Assembly: GCA_001319865.1 (NCBI GenBank)
Contig: BBSL01000033.1
Location: 1 to 61,359 of the forward strand
Source: Burkholderia sp. E7m39
GTDB taxonomy: Bacteria > Pseudomonadota > Gammaproteobacteria > Burkholderiales > Burkholderiaceae
DNA: 61,359 nucleotides
Direction of reading: 5' to 3'
The notes beneath the pieces are model-generated. The model did not search any database, was not told the origin of the DNA, and saw nothing but the letters and a program-made list of their open reading frames with translations. Positions 26,362 to 35,065 of this stretch are shown one piece after another (position 1 is the stretch's first letter; every line of letters begins with the position of its first letter). A program made the position numbers and the translations under genes.

Positions 26362-26489
26362 GAGAAAGATCGTTTAGCGGGGATTGGGATGATGCGTCGC
26401 CGGGCACAGGACACTTGCGCGTGCTGTAAATCAGGCGGAAAGCGCAACTGTGAAGGTCCGGTAGAAAGATTTGGCGGAACGGTCCGGCA

Positions 26490-26534
26490 GAAAAACGGCC
26501 CGGCGGGTTCTCACCTGCCGGGCCGTTGCTTTTT
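26490..26534. terminator. Bidirectional terminator after the ferritin-like gene
   Basis: ACGGCCCGGC (26495-26504) pairs perfectly with GCCGGGCCGT (26517-26526), with an A-run before and TTTTT shortly after. It lies 48 bases past the stop of the ferritin-like gene and ends that minus-strand transcript, separating it from rfaE2. Confidence 0.85.
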
Positions 26535-26581
26535 CATGCGGCGCGCCGCTCCACTGAAAGCGGCATGCGGCGTTGCCGCCG

Positions 26582-27454
26582 TCAGGCCGGCTGCTGTTGC
26601 GCGGGCTGCGTCGCCGCCAGGCGCGTCGTCACTTCCTTGCGATAACGGTTCAGTTCCTGAGCCGTCGTGAACGAGCGCTCAAAAAGAATCGACAGGTTGT
26701 GCAAAATGCGCTCGACCACCTTCTTTTCCCAGCCGTCGTCGAAACGGATCTGCTCGTCGAGCCAGCGCTCGAGCCATTCCGGATCGGGCAGGCGCGACTG
26801 CACGGTATCGCGCGGGAACAGCGACTGGTTCACGTGCAGGTTGGTGGGATGCAGCGGCTTTTCGGTGCGACGCGCGGACGCCATCAGCACACCGATCTTT
26901 GCGAACGCGGCGCGCGCGCCGTCGCCGAAGTTGGTCAGCGCCTTCTTCATGTAGCGCAGATACGCGCCGCCGTGACGAGCTTCGTCGCGCGAAATGGTTT
27001 CGTAGATGGCCTTGATGACGGGCTCGGTGTGCCATTCAGCCGCGCGGCGATACCAGTGATTCAGGCGGATTTCGCCGCAGAAGTGCAGCATCAGCGTTTC
27101 CAGCGGCGGCGCCGGATCGAACTCGAAGCGCACCGCGTGCAGTTCTTCTTCCGTCGGCACCATTTCCGGCTTGAAGCGGCGCAGATATTCCATCAGCACC
27201 AGCGAGTGCTTCTGCTCTTCGAAGAACCACACACTCATAAAGGCGGAAAAGTCGCTGTCGTGGTGGTTATCGCGCAGGAACATTTCCGTGGCGGGCAGCG
27301 CCGACCATTCGGTGATCGCGTTCATCTTGATGGTCGCCGCCTGCTCGTCGGTGAGCAGCGACGCGTCGAATCTGTCCCAGGGAATGTCCTTCTCCATGTC
27401 CCATCGAACTGACTCGAGCGATTTATAAAGTTCCGGATAAAGCATGGTGTTCAT
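26582..27454 (-). CDS. Ferritin-like di-iron protein, acyl-ACP-desaturase-like
   Basis: A 290-residue soluble helical protein. Two EXXH motifs fit a di-iron four-helix bundle: FFEEQKHSLVLMEYL near residues 75-90 and SRDEARHGGAYLRYM near 155-170. A Glu between them (CGEIRLNHWYRRAAEW) would complete the site. The layout is like plant-type acyl-ACP desaturases and AurF-like oxygenases, but no substrate can be assigned. It starts at ATG 27452-27454 behind GGGGTGGG. It is a single-gene unit with its own terminator. Confidence 0.8.
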   Translation of the reverse strand: MNTMLYPELYKSLESVRWDMEKDIPWDRFDASLLTDEQAATIKMNAITEWSALPATEMFLRDNHHDSDFSAFMSVWFFEEQKHSLVLMEYLRRFKPEMVPTEEELHAVRFEFDPAPPLETLMLHFCGEIRLNHWYRRAAEWHTEPVIKAIYETISRDEARHGGAYLRYMKKALTNFGDGARAAFAKIGVLMASARRTEKPLHPTNLHVNQSLFPRDTVQSRLPDPEWLERWLDEQIRFDDGWEKKVVERILHNLSILFERSFTTAQELNRYRKEVTTRLAATQPAQQQPA

Positions 27455-28066
27455 GATCCCACCCCTGTTCTGCGCAAGGCGACGTCTGTTATGTCTGGTG
27501 CTACTGTGCTGCCGGTGAACGTGAAAATTCGAAAAATCGGGAACTTCCACCGTCGTCAGTGCAGCCTGCAATTTTACGCGGTAATCGGCTGCCAAGAAGC
27601 AAGCTTTGGCAAAAGAACTACTGCGGTTCGTATGCGTACGCGATTTTCATGCCTCGCATGCGCGGCCAACCGTGGGTGAGGGAGAACCTGTGCCTGAGGT
27701 CGTGCCAGCTTGCCGCCCGAACGACGGCATTTGGGTCCGCTTTGGACGAACCGGCACCGCGTGGCACCGGAAAAAGGCGGCGAATCTGGCGATTTCGCAC
27801 GCGTCCGCGGGCCAGAAAAAGCTTACACAATCATAGCATGCGGGCCCGACGCGCCCGAGTTCCGGGCCGCCGAACCGCTTCGGCATTGACGTAAAACAAC
27901 GGGGGCGCGTACTGCCAGCATGGCGTCAACAGAATGTGCTAATGCGGGCTGCCAATTCGATGCGGGCTTCGTTGCGAGCCGCGCGCATGAAGCGGCAGCC
28001 CGCGCCTGATCGACACAGACGCGACACAGATGCGGGGCCCGCGTCGCTTGAAAGTTCGCTACGCGC
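27455..28066. other. Gene-poor intergenic region
   Basis: This 612-base stretch holds the upstream region of the ferritin-like gene (left) and the 3' flank of phaM (right). I see no tRNA, no clear terminator and no ORF with coding-like third positions. Confidence 0.5.
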
Positions 28067-28816
28067 TCACTCGGACGTCGATGAGGTCTTCTTCGCCGCC
28101 GACGCACCGCTCGTGCGGCGCGTGCCCGCCGAACCCGCCGATCGTTTGGCGGCGGGACGCTGCGCCTCGCCTGAGCTGTCCTGCGACGCAGCTTCGGCGT
28201 CCGATTCGGGGGCTTCGTCGGGTTCGAGGTCGCTCGGTTCGATGCCCGCGCCCGCTTCCGATGCGCCCGTCGCCGTCGTGGCCGGCGGTTGCGCCATCGC
28301 GAACTGCGCGAGCTGGTTGAACTGCGCCTGCAGCAGATTCCACCAGCCGGATGCATCGAACGCGGGCGGCGGCGTCGATTCGCCTGCCGCGCCCGAATCC
28401 TGCGCGTTCGCGGACTGTGGCTCGGGCTGTTTCGGCGGCGTTTCGTGCGCGGGCTGCGTCATCGATTGCTGCGCGAACGCGCCGAACGCGCGCAAGGTGG
28501 CGAGCGTCGCGCGCTGCACTTCGAGCGCCTGGATCGCCGACTGCAGCATGTTCAGATTGAGCTTGAGCCACTGCTCGACGGCGCGCATGTCGGTGATGCG
28601 CTTGTCGAGTTCTTCGACGTTGGTGAGCGGCGCCATCATGTCGGACATCATCGACAGCGACGGCATGATGCCCTGCGTCGCGCCTGACGCCCCGCCCGGA
28701 AACGCCGCACCGAAAGGCGTGAGGCGCATCATGCCCCACATGCGGTCGAGCATCTCGGCGGGCGGAAAGCCGGGAAAGCCCGGAAAGGGTGGCGTCGAGC
28801 CGGGATTGTCGGTCAT
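28067..28816 (-). CDS. phaM: PhaM-type PHA granule regulatory protein
   Basis: A 249-residue protein matching PhaM of polyhydroxybutyrate producers. The N-terminus is [19 protein letters not shown]; the middle is a conserved helical part ([42 protein letters not shown]). The tail is Ala/Pro-rich and acidic, ending in the Lys/Thr/Ser-rich segment [11 protein letters not shown]. PhaM activates PHB synthase PhaC and tethers granules to DNA (family knowledge). The short KK tail suggests weaker DNA binding than homologues with PAKKA repeats; that is inference. Confidence 0.88.
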   Translation of the reverse strand: MTDNPGSTPPFPGFPGFPPAEMLDRMWGMMRLTPFGAAFPGGASGATQGIMPSLSMMSDMMAPLTNVEELDKRITDMRAVEQWLKLNLNMLQSAIQALEVQRATLATLRAFGAFAQQSMTQPAHETPPKQPEPQSANAQDSGAAGESTPPPAFDASGWWNLLQAQFNQLAQFAMAQPPATTATGASEAGAGIEPSDLEPDEAPESDAEAASQDSSGEAQRPAAKRSAGSAGTRRTSGASAAKKTSSTSE

Positions 28817-28907
28817 TGCTGCGCTCCTTGATTCGGTTCTGGCCTGTGGCGTGGATGGGCGCTTCGATCATACCGCGTGTGTCAGACGCAGCAAGACGCT
28901 TGCGTCC

Positions 28908-28966
28908 CGCTTGTTCGTCGCTTGTTCGTCGCTTGTGCGTGGCTTGTGCTTGGCTTGTGCCCCGCT
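28908..28966. repeat. Degenerate short tandem repeat
   Basis: Four to five imperfect copies of a roughly 11-base unit close to GCTTGTTCGTC lie in the intergenic region upstream of phaM. No gene is present there. Confidence 0.6.
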
Positions 28967-29041
28967 CTTGCCAGTTTGCTATCGTGCGCCGCCGCGATGT
29001 CGGTTTCGCGTCGATCGTGCAGACGAGCAAACCGCGGGCCG

Positions 29042-29902
29042 TCAGAACGGCTCCTTGTCCGGAAAGTCGGGCGCGCGCCGCTCGCGCAGCGACGCCACGC
29101 CTTCGCGCACGTCGGGACCGGCGAAGCCCATGAATTCCAGCGCGAGCGATGTATCGAACGCCGGGCCCGCCGAGCGCAGCCAGTTGTTCAGCGCGTACTT
29201 GGTCCAGCGGATCGCCGTCTGCGAGCCGTTCGCGAGCTTGCGCGCGACTTCGAAGGTTTTGGGCAGCAGATCGTTGTCGTCGACGGCGAGCGAAACCAGG
29301 CCGATGCGCTCCGCCTCTTCTCCGCTCACGGGCTCGCACAGCATCAGGTAGTACTTCGCTTTCGCCATGCCGCACAGCAGCGGCCACACGATCGCCGCGT
29401 GATCGCCCGCCGCCACGCCCAGCCGCGTATGCCCGTCGATGATGCGCGCCGACTTCGTCGCAATCGAGATATCGGCGAGCAGCCCCGCGACGAGCCCCGC
29501 GCCGACGGCCGGCCCGTGCATCGCGGAGACGATCGGCTTGCTGCAGTTGATGACGTTGTAGACGAGATCGCGCGCCTCGCGCCACACGCGCGTGCGCACG
29601 TCGAAGTCGTTCGCCATGTCCTCGACGAGGCCGAGATCGCCGCCCGCCGAAAAGCCCTTGCCTTCGCCGCGGATCACCGCGACGCGCGTTTCGGGATCAC
29701 GGTCGACGTCGCGCCAGATGTCGGCGAGTTCGCGGTGCATGTTCGCATCGGCGGTGGCGAGATTGCTTTTGTTCGCGCCCTCGCCGCTCATCACGATTTC
29801 GAGGATGCCGTGCGCATGCCGCCGCACGCGCAGCGACCTGTAGTGCGCGTAGAACGCGGGTTCGACCGTTTGCGATTCCGATTCGTGAGACATGGCAGGC
29901 AT
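29042..29902 (-). CDS. Enoyl-CoA hydratase/isomerase family protein
   Basis: A 286-residue crotonase. Oxyanion-hole segments are [11 protein letters not shown] and [32 protein letters not shown] precedes the first. The Asp in [17 protein letters not shown] and the lack of a clear second catalytic Glu make hydratase versus another crotonase activity uncertain. It stands between phaM and an ABC binding protein on the same strand. Possible roles in fatty or aromatic acid breakdown are inference. Confidence 0.88.
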   Translation of the reverse strand: MPAMSHESESQTVEPAFYAHYRSLRVRRHAHGILEIVMSGEGANKSNLATADANMHRELADIWRDVDRDPETRVAVIRGEGKGFSAGGDLGLVEDMANDFDVRTRVWREARDLVYNVINCSKPIVSAMHGPAVGAGLVAGLLADISIATKSARIIDGHTRLGVAAGDHAAIVWPLLCGMAKAKYYLMLCEPVSGEEAERIGLVSLAVDDNDLLPKTFEVARKLANGSQTAIRWTKYALNNWLRSAGPAFDTSLALEFMGFAGPDVREGVASLRERRAPDFPDKEPF

Positions 29903-29977
29903 CCGTAAAAGCGACGCGTCGGCGTCGACACATCCATCATGCGCAGCGCAGCCGACGCTGCGCCGCCATTTAACCGC

Positions 29978-31153
29978 TCAGCGCGGCTGATACACCCATT
30001 TGCCGTTGCTGATCTCGACCATCACGCGCGCCCGCTGATCGAGGCCCAGGTGGTCGGTGGCGCTCATGTTGACGACGCCGTTGGTGTCGGCAAGTCCCTT
30101 GGTCGCTTCGAGCGCGTCGCGCAGCGCGCGGCGGAATTCCACGGTGCCCGGCTGCGCCGTTTTCAGCGCGACGGGAATCGCGTTGTTCAGCAGCATGCTC
30201 GCGTCCCACGCATACGAGCCGAACGCCGACACGCTGCCCGGTCCGCGCAGCTTCTCGAAGCGCGCGATGTAGTCGAGCGCGAGACGCTTCGACGCATAGT
30301 CGGCGGGCAGTTGCGACGCGACCAGCACAGGGCTCGCGGGCAGGAACGTGCCGTTGCAATCGGCGCCGCACACGCGCAGGAAGTCGTTATTGCCGACGCC
30401 ATGGTTGTGATAGATCTTGCCCTTGTAGCCGCGCGCGACCAGCGTCTTCGGCGGCAGCGCGGCCGGCGTGCCCGCCGCGCCGACCACGACGGCATCCGGG
30501 TTCGCCGCCATGATCTTCAGGATCTGGCCCGTCACGCTCGGGTCCGTGCGATTGAAGCGCTCGTTGGCCACGACGCTGATGTGATGGATCTGCGCGAACT
30601 TCGCGACTTCCGCGTAGAACGTCTCGCCGAGCGCGTCTGCCTGGCCGATGTACGCAAGCGTCTTCACGCCATGCTGGCTTGCGTGCTCGGTGATTGCGGA
30701 AGCCATCATCGCGTCCGTTTGCGGCGTCTTGAACATCCAGTGGCGTTTCGCGTCGACCGGCTCGATGATCTTCGCCGACGACGCCAGCGAAATCGCGGGC
30801 GTCTCCCCTTCGGCGACCACGTCGATCATCGCCAGCGAGTTCGGCGTGATCGACGAACCGATGATGGCGTCCACTTTGTTTTCGGAGATCAGCTTCTTCG
30901 TGTCTTGCACGGCTTGCGTGGTGTCGGACGCATCGTCGAGCACGATGTATTCGACTTTCTGCCCGGCGATTTCCTTTGGAAAGAGTGTCGACGTGTCGCG
31001 CGCGGGAATGCCGAGCGAGGCGGCCGGCCCTGTCAGCGACAGCACGAGACCGATCTTCACCTGCGCAAGCGCGAGTCCCGGAAAGAGTGAAAGCGCGCCC
31101 GCAAGCGAGCGCGCGCCCAACGTGGAAAATCCAGACGACCCGTATCGCGGCAT
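29978..31153 (-). CDS. Branched-chain-amino-acid-type ABC substrate-binding protein
   Basis: A 391-residue type I periplasmic binding protein. A signal peptide (SLAGALSLFPGLALA) is followed by QVKIGLVLSLTGPAASLGIPARDTS, IIGSSITPNSLAMIDVVAEGETPAISLASSA and GDAVVVGAAGTPAALPPK-like LivK motifs. No permease or ATPase genes are nearby, so it is an orphan receptor. It follows the FAH gene on the same strand, suggesting a ligand from aromatic acid or tyrosine breakdown (inference). Confidence 0.88.
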   Translation of the reverse strand: MPRYGSSGFSTLGARSLAGALSLFPGLALAQVKIGLVLSLTGPAASLGIPARDTSTLFPKEIAGQKVEYIVLDDASDTTQAVQDTKKLISENKVDAIIGSSITPNSLAMIDVVAEGETPAISLASSAKIIEPVDAKRHWMFKTPQTDAMMASAITEHASQHGVKTLAYIGQADALGETFYAEVAKFAQIHHISVVANERFNRTDPSVTGQILKIMAANPDAVVVGAAGTPAALPPKTLVARGYKGKIYHNHGVGNNDFLRVCGADCNGTFLPASPVLVASQLPADYASKRLALDYIARFEKLRGPGSVSAFGSYAWDASMLLNNAIPVALKTAQPGTVEFRRALRDALEATKGLADTNGVVNMSATDHLGLDQRARVMVEISNGKWVYQPR

Positions 31154-31349
31154 GCCATGTCTCCTTTTTGGTGGTTCTTGTGTGCGTTCTGCGATGCTGC
31201 GTGGCTGGCGCCGTTCACGTCACGCGAACAGCGTGCGAGGCGATGCCGCCTCGCGCGAGCGTCAGTGTAGCGGCGCGCGCGGCGCGGCCGGCATCGGGCG
31301 AAACCCTTTTGCGCTGCGCCGGCTTCCGTCGCGTGCTAGCTATAAAGCA

Positions 31350-31382
31350 CATGCATGACGCGTCGCCCCGACGTCATGCATG
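31350..31382. promoter_or_regulatory. Perfect 11-bp inverted repeat between FAH and binding-protein genes
   Basis: CATGCATGACG (31350-31360) and CGTCATGCATG (31372-31382) are exact inverted repeats around an 11-base spacer. It lies 22 bases past the FAH stop and about 200 bases before the binding-protein start on the same strand. No T-run follows. It may be an operator or an mRNA-processing or attenuation hairpin. Confidence 0.55.
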
Positions 31383-31404
31383 AAAACGTGCTTCAAGCCG
31401 TGCT

Positions 31405-32397
31405 TCAGGCCGCGCTTTCGAGCGGTGCGACGGCCTGATCGATCGAACCGAAAATCGACTTGCCTGCTTCGTCGAACATTTCGATCTTCACCGTGTCGCC
31501 GAACTTCATGAACTCGGTCTGTGCGCTGCCGTGCTCGATCGTTTCGAGGCAGCGCTTCTCGGCGATGCAGCAGTAGCCGCGCTTCGCGTCCTTGTTCGAC
31601 ACCGTGCCCGAGCCGACGATCGAGCCCGCGCGCAGATTGCGCGTCTTCGCCGCGTGCGCGATCAACTGGCCGAAGTGGAACACCATGTCGGTGCCGGCAT
31701 CCGGCTGGCCGACTTTCTTGCCGTTCCAGTGGACGATCATCGGGCGATGCACGCGGCCTTCGCGCCATGCGTCACCGAGTTCGTCGAGTGTCACGGCGAC
31801 GGGCGCGAACGACGTGGCCGGCTTGCTCTGGAAAAAGCCGAAGCCCTTGGCGAGCTCGGCGGGAATCAGGTTGCGCAGCGACACGTCGTTGACGAGCGTG
31901 ACGAGCCGGATGCCCTTGAGCGCCTGCTCGGATGAAACGCCCATCGGCACATCGCCCGTCACCACGGCGACTTCCGCTTCGAAGTCGATGCCGAACGTTT
32001 CGGACGCGCACACGATGTCGTCCTTCGGCCCGATGAAGTCGTCGCTGCCGCCCTGATACATCAGCGGATCGGTCCAGAACTCGGGCGGCATCTGCGCGCC
32101 GCGCGCGCGGCGCACGAGTTCGACGTGGTTCACATAGGCCGAGCCGTCCGCCCACTGAAACGCGCGCGGCAGCGGCGCCATGCATTGCTTCGCGTCGAAC
32201 GAAAAGGTGTTGCGCGCGCGGCCCTGATTCAGCTCGTCGTAGAGGTCGCGCAATTGCGGCGCGTAGAAGGTCCAGTCGTCGAGAATGCGCTGCATCGTCG
32301 GCGCGATGGCGTCGGCGACGGCGGCCGTATGCAGGTCGCGGGAAACGACGATCAGTTGACCGTCGCGCGTGCCGTCCTTCAGCGTGGCTAGTTTCAT
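31405..32397 (-). CDS. Fumarylacetoacetate hydrolase family protein
   Basis: A 330-residue FAH-fold C-C hydrolase. The N-terminal domain (MKLATLKDGTRDGQLIVVSRD) and the catalytic domain are both seen. The latter has metal ligands in ASETFGIDFEAEVAVVTGDVP, then VNDVSLRNLIPAELAKGFGFFQSKPATSFAP and AGSIVGSGTVSN. It is the type that serves the homogentisate (tyrosine) or similar aromatic pathways. It diverges from an IclR regulator, a common arrangement for aromatic catabolism. No other pathway genes are present here, so the exact substrate is open. Confidence 0.9.
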   Translation of the reverse strand: MKLATLKDGTRDGQLIVVSRDLHTAAVADAIAPTMQRILDDWTFYAPQLRDLYDELNQGRARNTFSFDAKQCMAPLPRAFQWADGSAYVNHVELVRRARGAQMPPEFWTDPLMYQGGSDDFIGPKDDIVCASETFGIDFEAEVAVVTGDVPMGVSSEQALKGIRLVTLVNDVSLRNLIPAELAKGFGFFQSKPATSFAPVAVTLDELGDAWREGRVHRPMIVHWNGKKVGQPDAGTDMVFHFGQLIAHAAKTRNLRAGSIVGSGTVSNKDAKRGYCCIAEKRCLETIEHGSAQTEFMKFGDTVKIEMFDEAGKSIFGSIDQAVAPLESAA

Positions 32398-32467
32398 GTC
32401 GGGAAAAGCGTGTGGATGACGATAAGAGGAATCTATTCTACGATGGTGAATCCGCGCGACCCAAGTC

Positions 32468-32479
32468 GGCCAATTGGCC
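32468..32479. promoter_or_regulatory. Palindrome between FAH and IclR genes
   Basis: GGCCAATTGGCC is a perfect 12-bp palindrome, 71 bases from the FAH start and 78 bases from the chosen IclR start. It is a good candidate operator for the IclR regulator acting in both directions. Confidence 0.5.
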
Positions 32480-32556
32480 TAGTCCAGATTGCCCAGTCGG
32501 ATGGCTTGAGCCAGACGAGGCGCCGCGCTGGTTTTCATCGTTCAACCCGCCCGCCT

Positions 32557-33432
32557 ATGCCGCCTACTTCCCGCCCGAGTCCGATTCAGAAGGACGATGT
32601 CGAAGCCGCCGATCTGCCCGATTCCGCCGACGACGATGCCGCCGAAGAGAAACTGCGCTCGGGCATCCAGTCCATCGAAGTCGGCTTTCGTCTGCTCGAG
32701 GTGCTCACGCATGAGCCGGCGGCGATGATGCTGCGCGATCTCGCGCAACGCGCCGGCATGAGTCCCGCCAAGGCGCATCGCTATCTGGTGAGTTTTCAGC
32801 GTCTGGGCGTCGTCGCGCAGGACCCGCTGACAGGCCGCTACGAACTCGGCGGCTTCGCGCTGCAACTGGGATTGGCGCGGCTTGCGCGCGTCGACGGCGT
32901 GAAGCTCGCCCGCCTCGCGCTCGCGCAACTGCACGATCGGCTCGACATGACGGTCGGCATCGCCGTGTGGGGCAACCAGGGGCCGACGGTCGTGCACTGG
33001 ACGGAGTCGAGCTATCCCGCGAAGGCCTCGCTGAAACTCGGCGACGTGATGCCGATGCTCAGTTCGGCGACGGGCCTGCTGTTCGCCGCCTATCTGCCGC
33101 GCGGCAAGACATCCGGCATGATCGAGCGCGAACTGTCGCAGACGCAGCGCTGGGCAGCCGCCAACAGTCCGCGCACGTGGGACGACGTCGAGCGCGTGCT
33201 CGAGGACGTGCGCGCGCACGGCGCCGCGCGCGTCGAAGGCATGCTGCTGCCGGGCATTCACGCGTTCTGCACGCCCGTGTTCGATTCGAACGGCGATCTC
33301 GCGCTCGGACTGATCGCGCTGGGTCATGAAGGCGCGTTCGATATCGCGTGGGGCGGCGCAGTCGACACGGCGCTGCGCGAGTGCGCGCAGAAGCTGTCGT
33401 ATGAACTCGGCTATAGTCCCGTGCCTCGATGA
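32557..33432 (+). CDS. IclR-family transcriptional regulator
   Basis: A 291-residue regulator with an acidic N-terminal tail. A winged helix follows (IQSIEVGFRLLEVLTHEPAAMMLRDLAQRAGMSPAKAHRYLVSFQRLGVV), then an IclR effector domain (GITVGIAVWGNQGPTVVHW-like, SSATGLLFAAYLP, GIHAFCTPVFDSNGDLALGLIALG). ATG 32557 leaves about 160 bases for divergent promoters; ATG 32443 with an AGAGGA upstream would leave only 45, so I prefer the shorter form, though its ribosome site is poor. It probably controls the divergent FAH gene. Confidence 0.88.
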   Translation: MPPTSRPSPIQKDDVEAADLPDSADDDAAEEKLRSGIQSIEVGFRLLEVLTHEPAAMMLRDLAQRAGMSPAKAHRYLVSFQRLGVVAQDPLTGRYELGGFALQLGLARLARVDGVKLARLALAQLHDRLDMTVGIAVWGNQGPTVVHWTESSYPAKASLKLGDVMPMLSSATGLLFAAYLPRGKTSGMIERELSQTQRWAAANSPRTWDDVERVLEDVRAHGAARVEGMLLPGIHAFCTPVFDSNGDLALGLIALGHEGAFDIAWGGAVDTALRECAQKLSYELGYSPVPR

Positions 33433-33525
33433 ACGTGCGGAACGCGCGCGCTTCGCGTGCGGTCGAAAAGTGTCCATATGCACACTGCCCGCGCTCTGTC
33501 GCGTTTGCTTTTGCGTTCGCGTTTG

Positions 33526-33557
33526 TGCCGTTTGCCCTTTCTGCCGTTTGCCCTTTC
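33526..33557. repeat. Two tandem copies of a 16-base repeat
   Basis: TGCCGTTTGCCCTTTC occurs twice head to tail (33526-33541, 33542-33557), in a T-rich tract ending 26 bases before the DUF3108 start. It is probably a replication-slippage repeat; an effect on that gene's promoter or leader is possible. Confidence 0.7.
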
Positions 33558-33583
33558 TCTTCTTCAACTTCCGGTTGTCGCTG

Positions 33584-34819
33584 ATGTCGTCTGCACCCGC
33601 TGTCCGTTCCGTCTCGCCCGCGCGGCTCAACGCCGCGCAGCGCCGCGCATCGCGTCTGCGCTGGGCGGGCGTGATCGCGGCTGTCGTCGGCGCGCACTTC
33701 ATCGCGGCGCAATGGTTCGAGCGTCATCACGACACGTTCAAGCCTGTATCGCCCGAACATATTCCCGTGCAGGTCGCGCTGCTCAAACCGGAGCGGATCG
33801 AGACCCAGGCAGCCGGTTCGCCGCCCGCCGCGCAGAGCCGGCCCGCCGCGCCAAAACGCAGTGCGCAGCCGCCACGCGAGCACGTGTTGACGGCGACGCG
33901 GCCGGGTGGTCCCAAGCCCAAGCCCGAGCCGGCGCCAACGGCTGAGCCGGCGAGCGCGCCTGTCGCCGCTTCCGCGGCTGCGGCTGACTCTACGTCGGGC
34001 GCGGCGGTTTCGGCGGCTGCGTCGGCCTCGACCGCCACGACCGCGCAAGGCGAGGGAACTGCGCCGCAGTCCGCGCCAGGCGTGAAGTTTTCCGTGCCGC
34101 CTTCGGGCGAGCTGCAGTACGACACGTTTTACAACGGCGTACGCAACCAGCCCGGCACGATTCACTGGACGAGCGACGGACGCACGTACGACATGGTTGT
34201 TTCAGTGCCGCTGCCGTTCGTCGGCACCTTCAGCTATGCGAGCCGCGGACATGTCGACGAGTTCGGCCTCGCGCCCGATCAGTACGTCGAAAAGCGCGGC
34301 CGGCGCGGCGAAGACATCACGACCTTCCATCGCGATACGAAGCAGATCGGCTTCACGCGCACGCCAAACACGCTGCCGCTGCAAGACGGCGCGCAGGACC
34401 GCTTCAGCATGGTGATGCAGCTTGCCAGCCTGGTGCGCGGCGATCCCGACGCGTATCAGCCCGGCGTCACGCGCCAGTTTTACGTGACCGATAACGATAG
34501 CGGCGAGATCTGGCCTATCGAGACGATAGGCGACGAAACCGTGCATATGGAGCAAGGAACGATCGACGCGCGGCATTTCATGCGATTGCCGCGCCGCGAA
34601 GGCGACCGGCGGCGCATCGACGTGTGGCTTGCGCCGTCGCTCGGCTGGCTGCCTGCGCGGCTCGTGCAGACGGAACCGAACGGCACGCAGATCGAACTCG
34701 TCTGGCGCGGCAGAATTGCGCCGCCCGATGCAAACGGTACAGCTTCGGCCGACGATACTCCGTCGGGCACACCGCAGCCCTCCGTCACCGATCCGGGCGC
34801 CGCGCCCGCGAAGCCCTGA
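33584..34819 (+). CDS. DUF3108 protein with membrane anchor and Ala/Pro linker
   Basis: A 411-residue envelope protein. A cytoplasmic N-terminus and one helix (WAGVIAAVVGAHFIAAQWF) precede a long Pro/Lys/Ala low-complexity region resembling TonB linkers (PKPKPEPAPTAEP). A C-terminal DUF3108 domain follows at about residues 165-390 (LQYDTFYNGVRNQPGTIHWTSDGRTYDM, GEDITTFHRDTKQIGFTRTPNTLPLQDGAQDR). DUF3108 is a lipocalin-like beta-barrel family of unknown role. ATG 33584 is used; the frame extends into the IclR gene as a shadow. Confidence 0.85.
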   Translation: MSSAPAVRSVSPARLNAAQRRASRLRWAGVIAAVVGAHFIAAQWFERHHDTFKPVSPEHIPVQVALLKPERIETQAAGSPPAAQSRPAAPKRSAQPPREHVLTATRPGGPKPKPEPAPTAEPASAPVAASAAAADSTSGAAVSAAASASTATTAQGEGTAPQSAPGVKFSVPPSGELQYDTFYNGVRNQPGTIHWTSDGRTYDMVVSVPLPFVGTFSYASRGHVDEFGLAPDQYVEKRGRRGEDITTFHRDTKQIGFTRTPNTLPLQDGAQDRFSMVMQLASLVRGDPDAYQPGVTRQFYVTDNDSGEIWPIETIGDETVHMEQGTIDARHFMRLPRREGDRRRIDVWLAPSLGWLPARLVQTEPNGTQIELVWRGRIAPPDANGTASADDTPSGTPQPSVTDPGAAPAKP

Positions 34820-35065
34820 CACGGGCATCGTCTTTGCGCGGCAAGGCACCGTGACGCCGCGATGGAACGCTACGTCTGAAACGTCCACCGTCACCGACGA
34901 GTCGCATGACGAAGCGCGCTCGTTCGCGCCGATGGTTCGTGCGGGTCCAACAAGTTGCACGACCCGACTGCAAGACGGGACCGCACAACTGAGCCGCGCG
35001 ACGAACTTCGTCCGACGAACCATCGATCTATCGTTCTCCCTTGTGACAACACTTATGGAGTCCGC

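Noticed and set aside
27559..27894. Small ORFs in the gap between the ferritin-like and phaM genes
   Set aside because: There is no ribosome site, family resemblance or coding-like third-position bias, and overlapping frames are equally open.
28860..29040. Repeat cluster considered as a CRISPR array
   Set aside because: The units are about 11 bases, imperfect and without spacers, and no cas genes are present.
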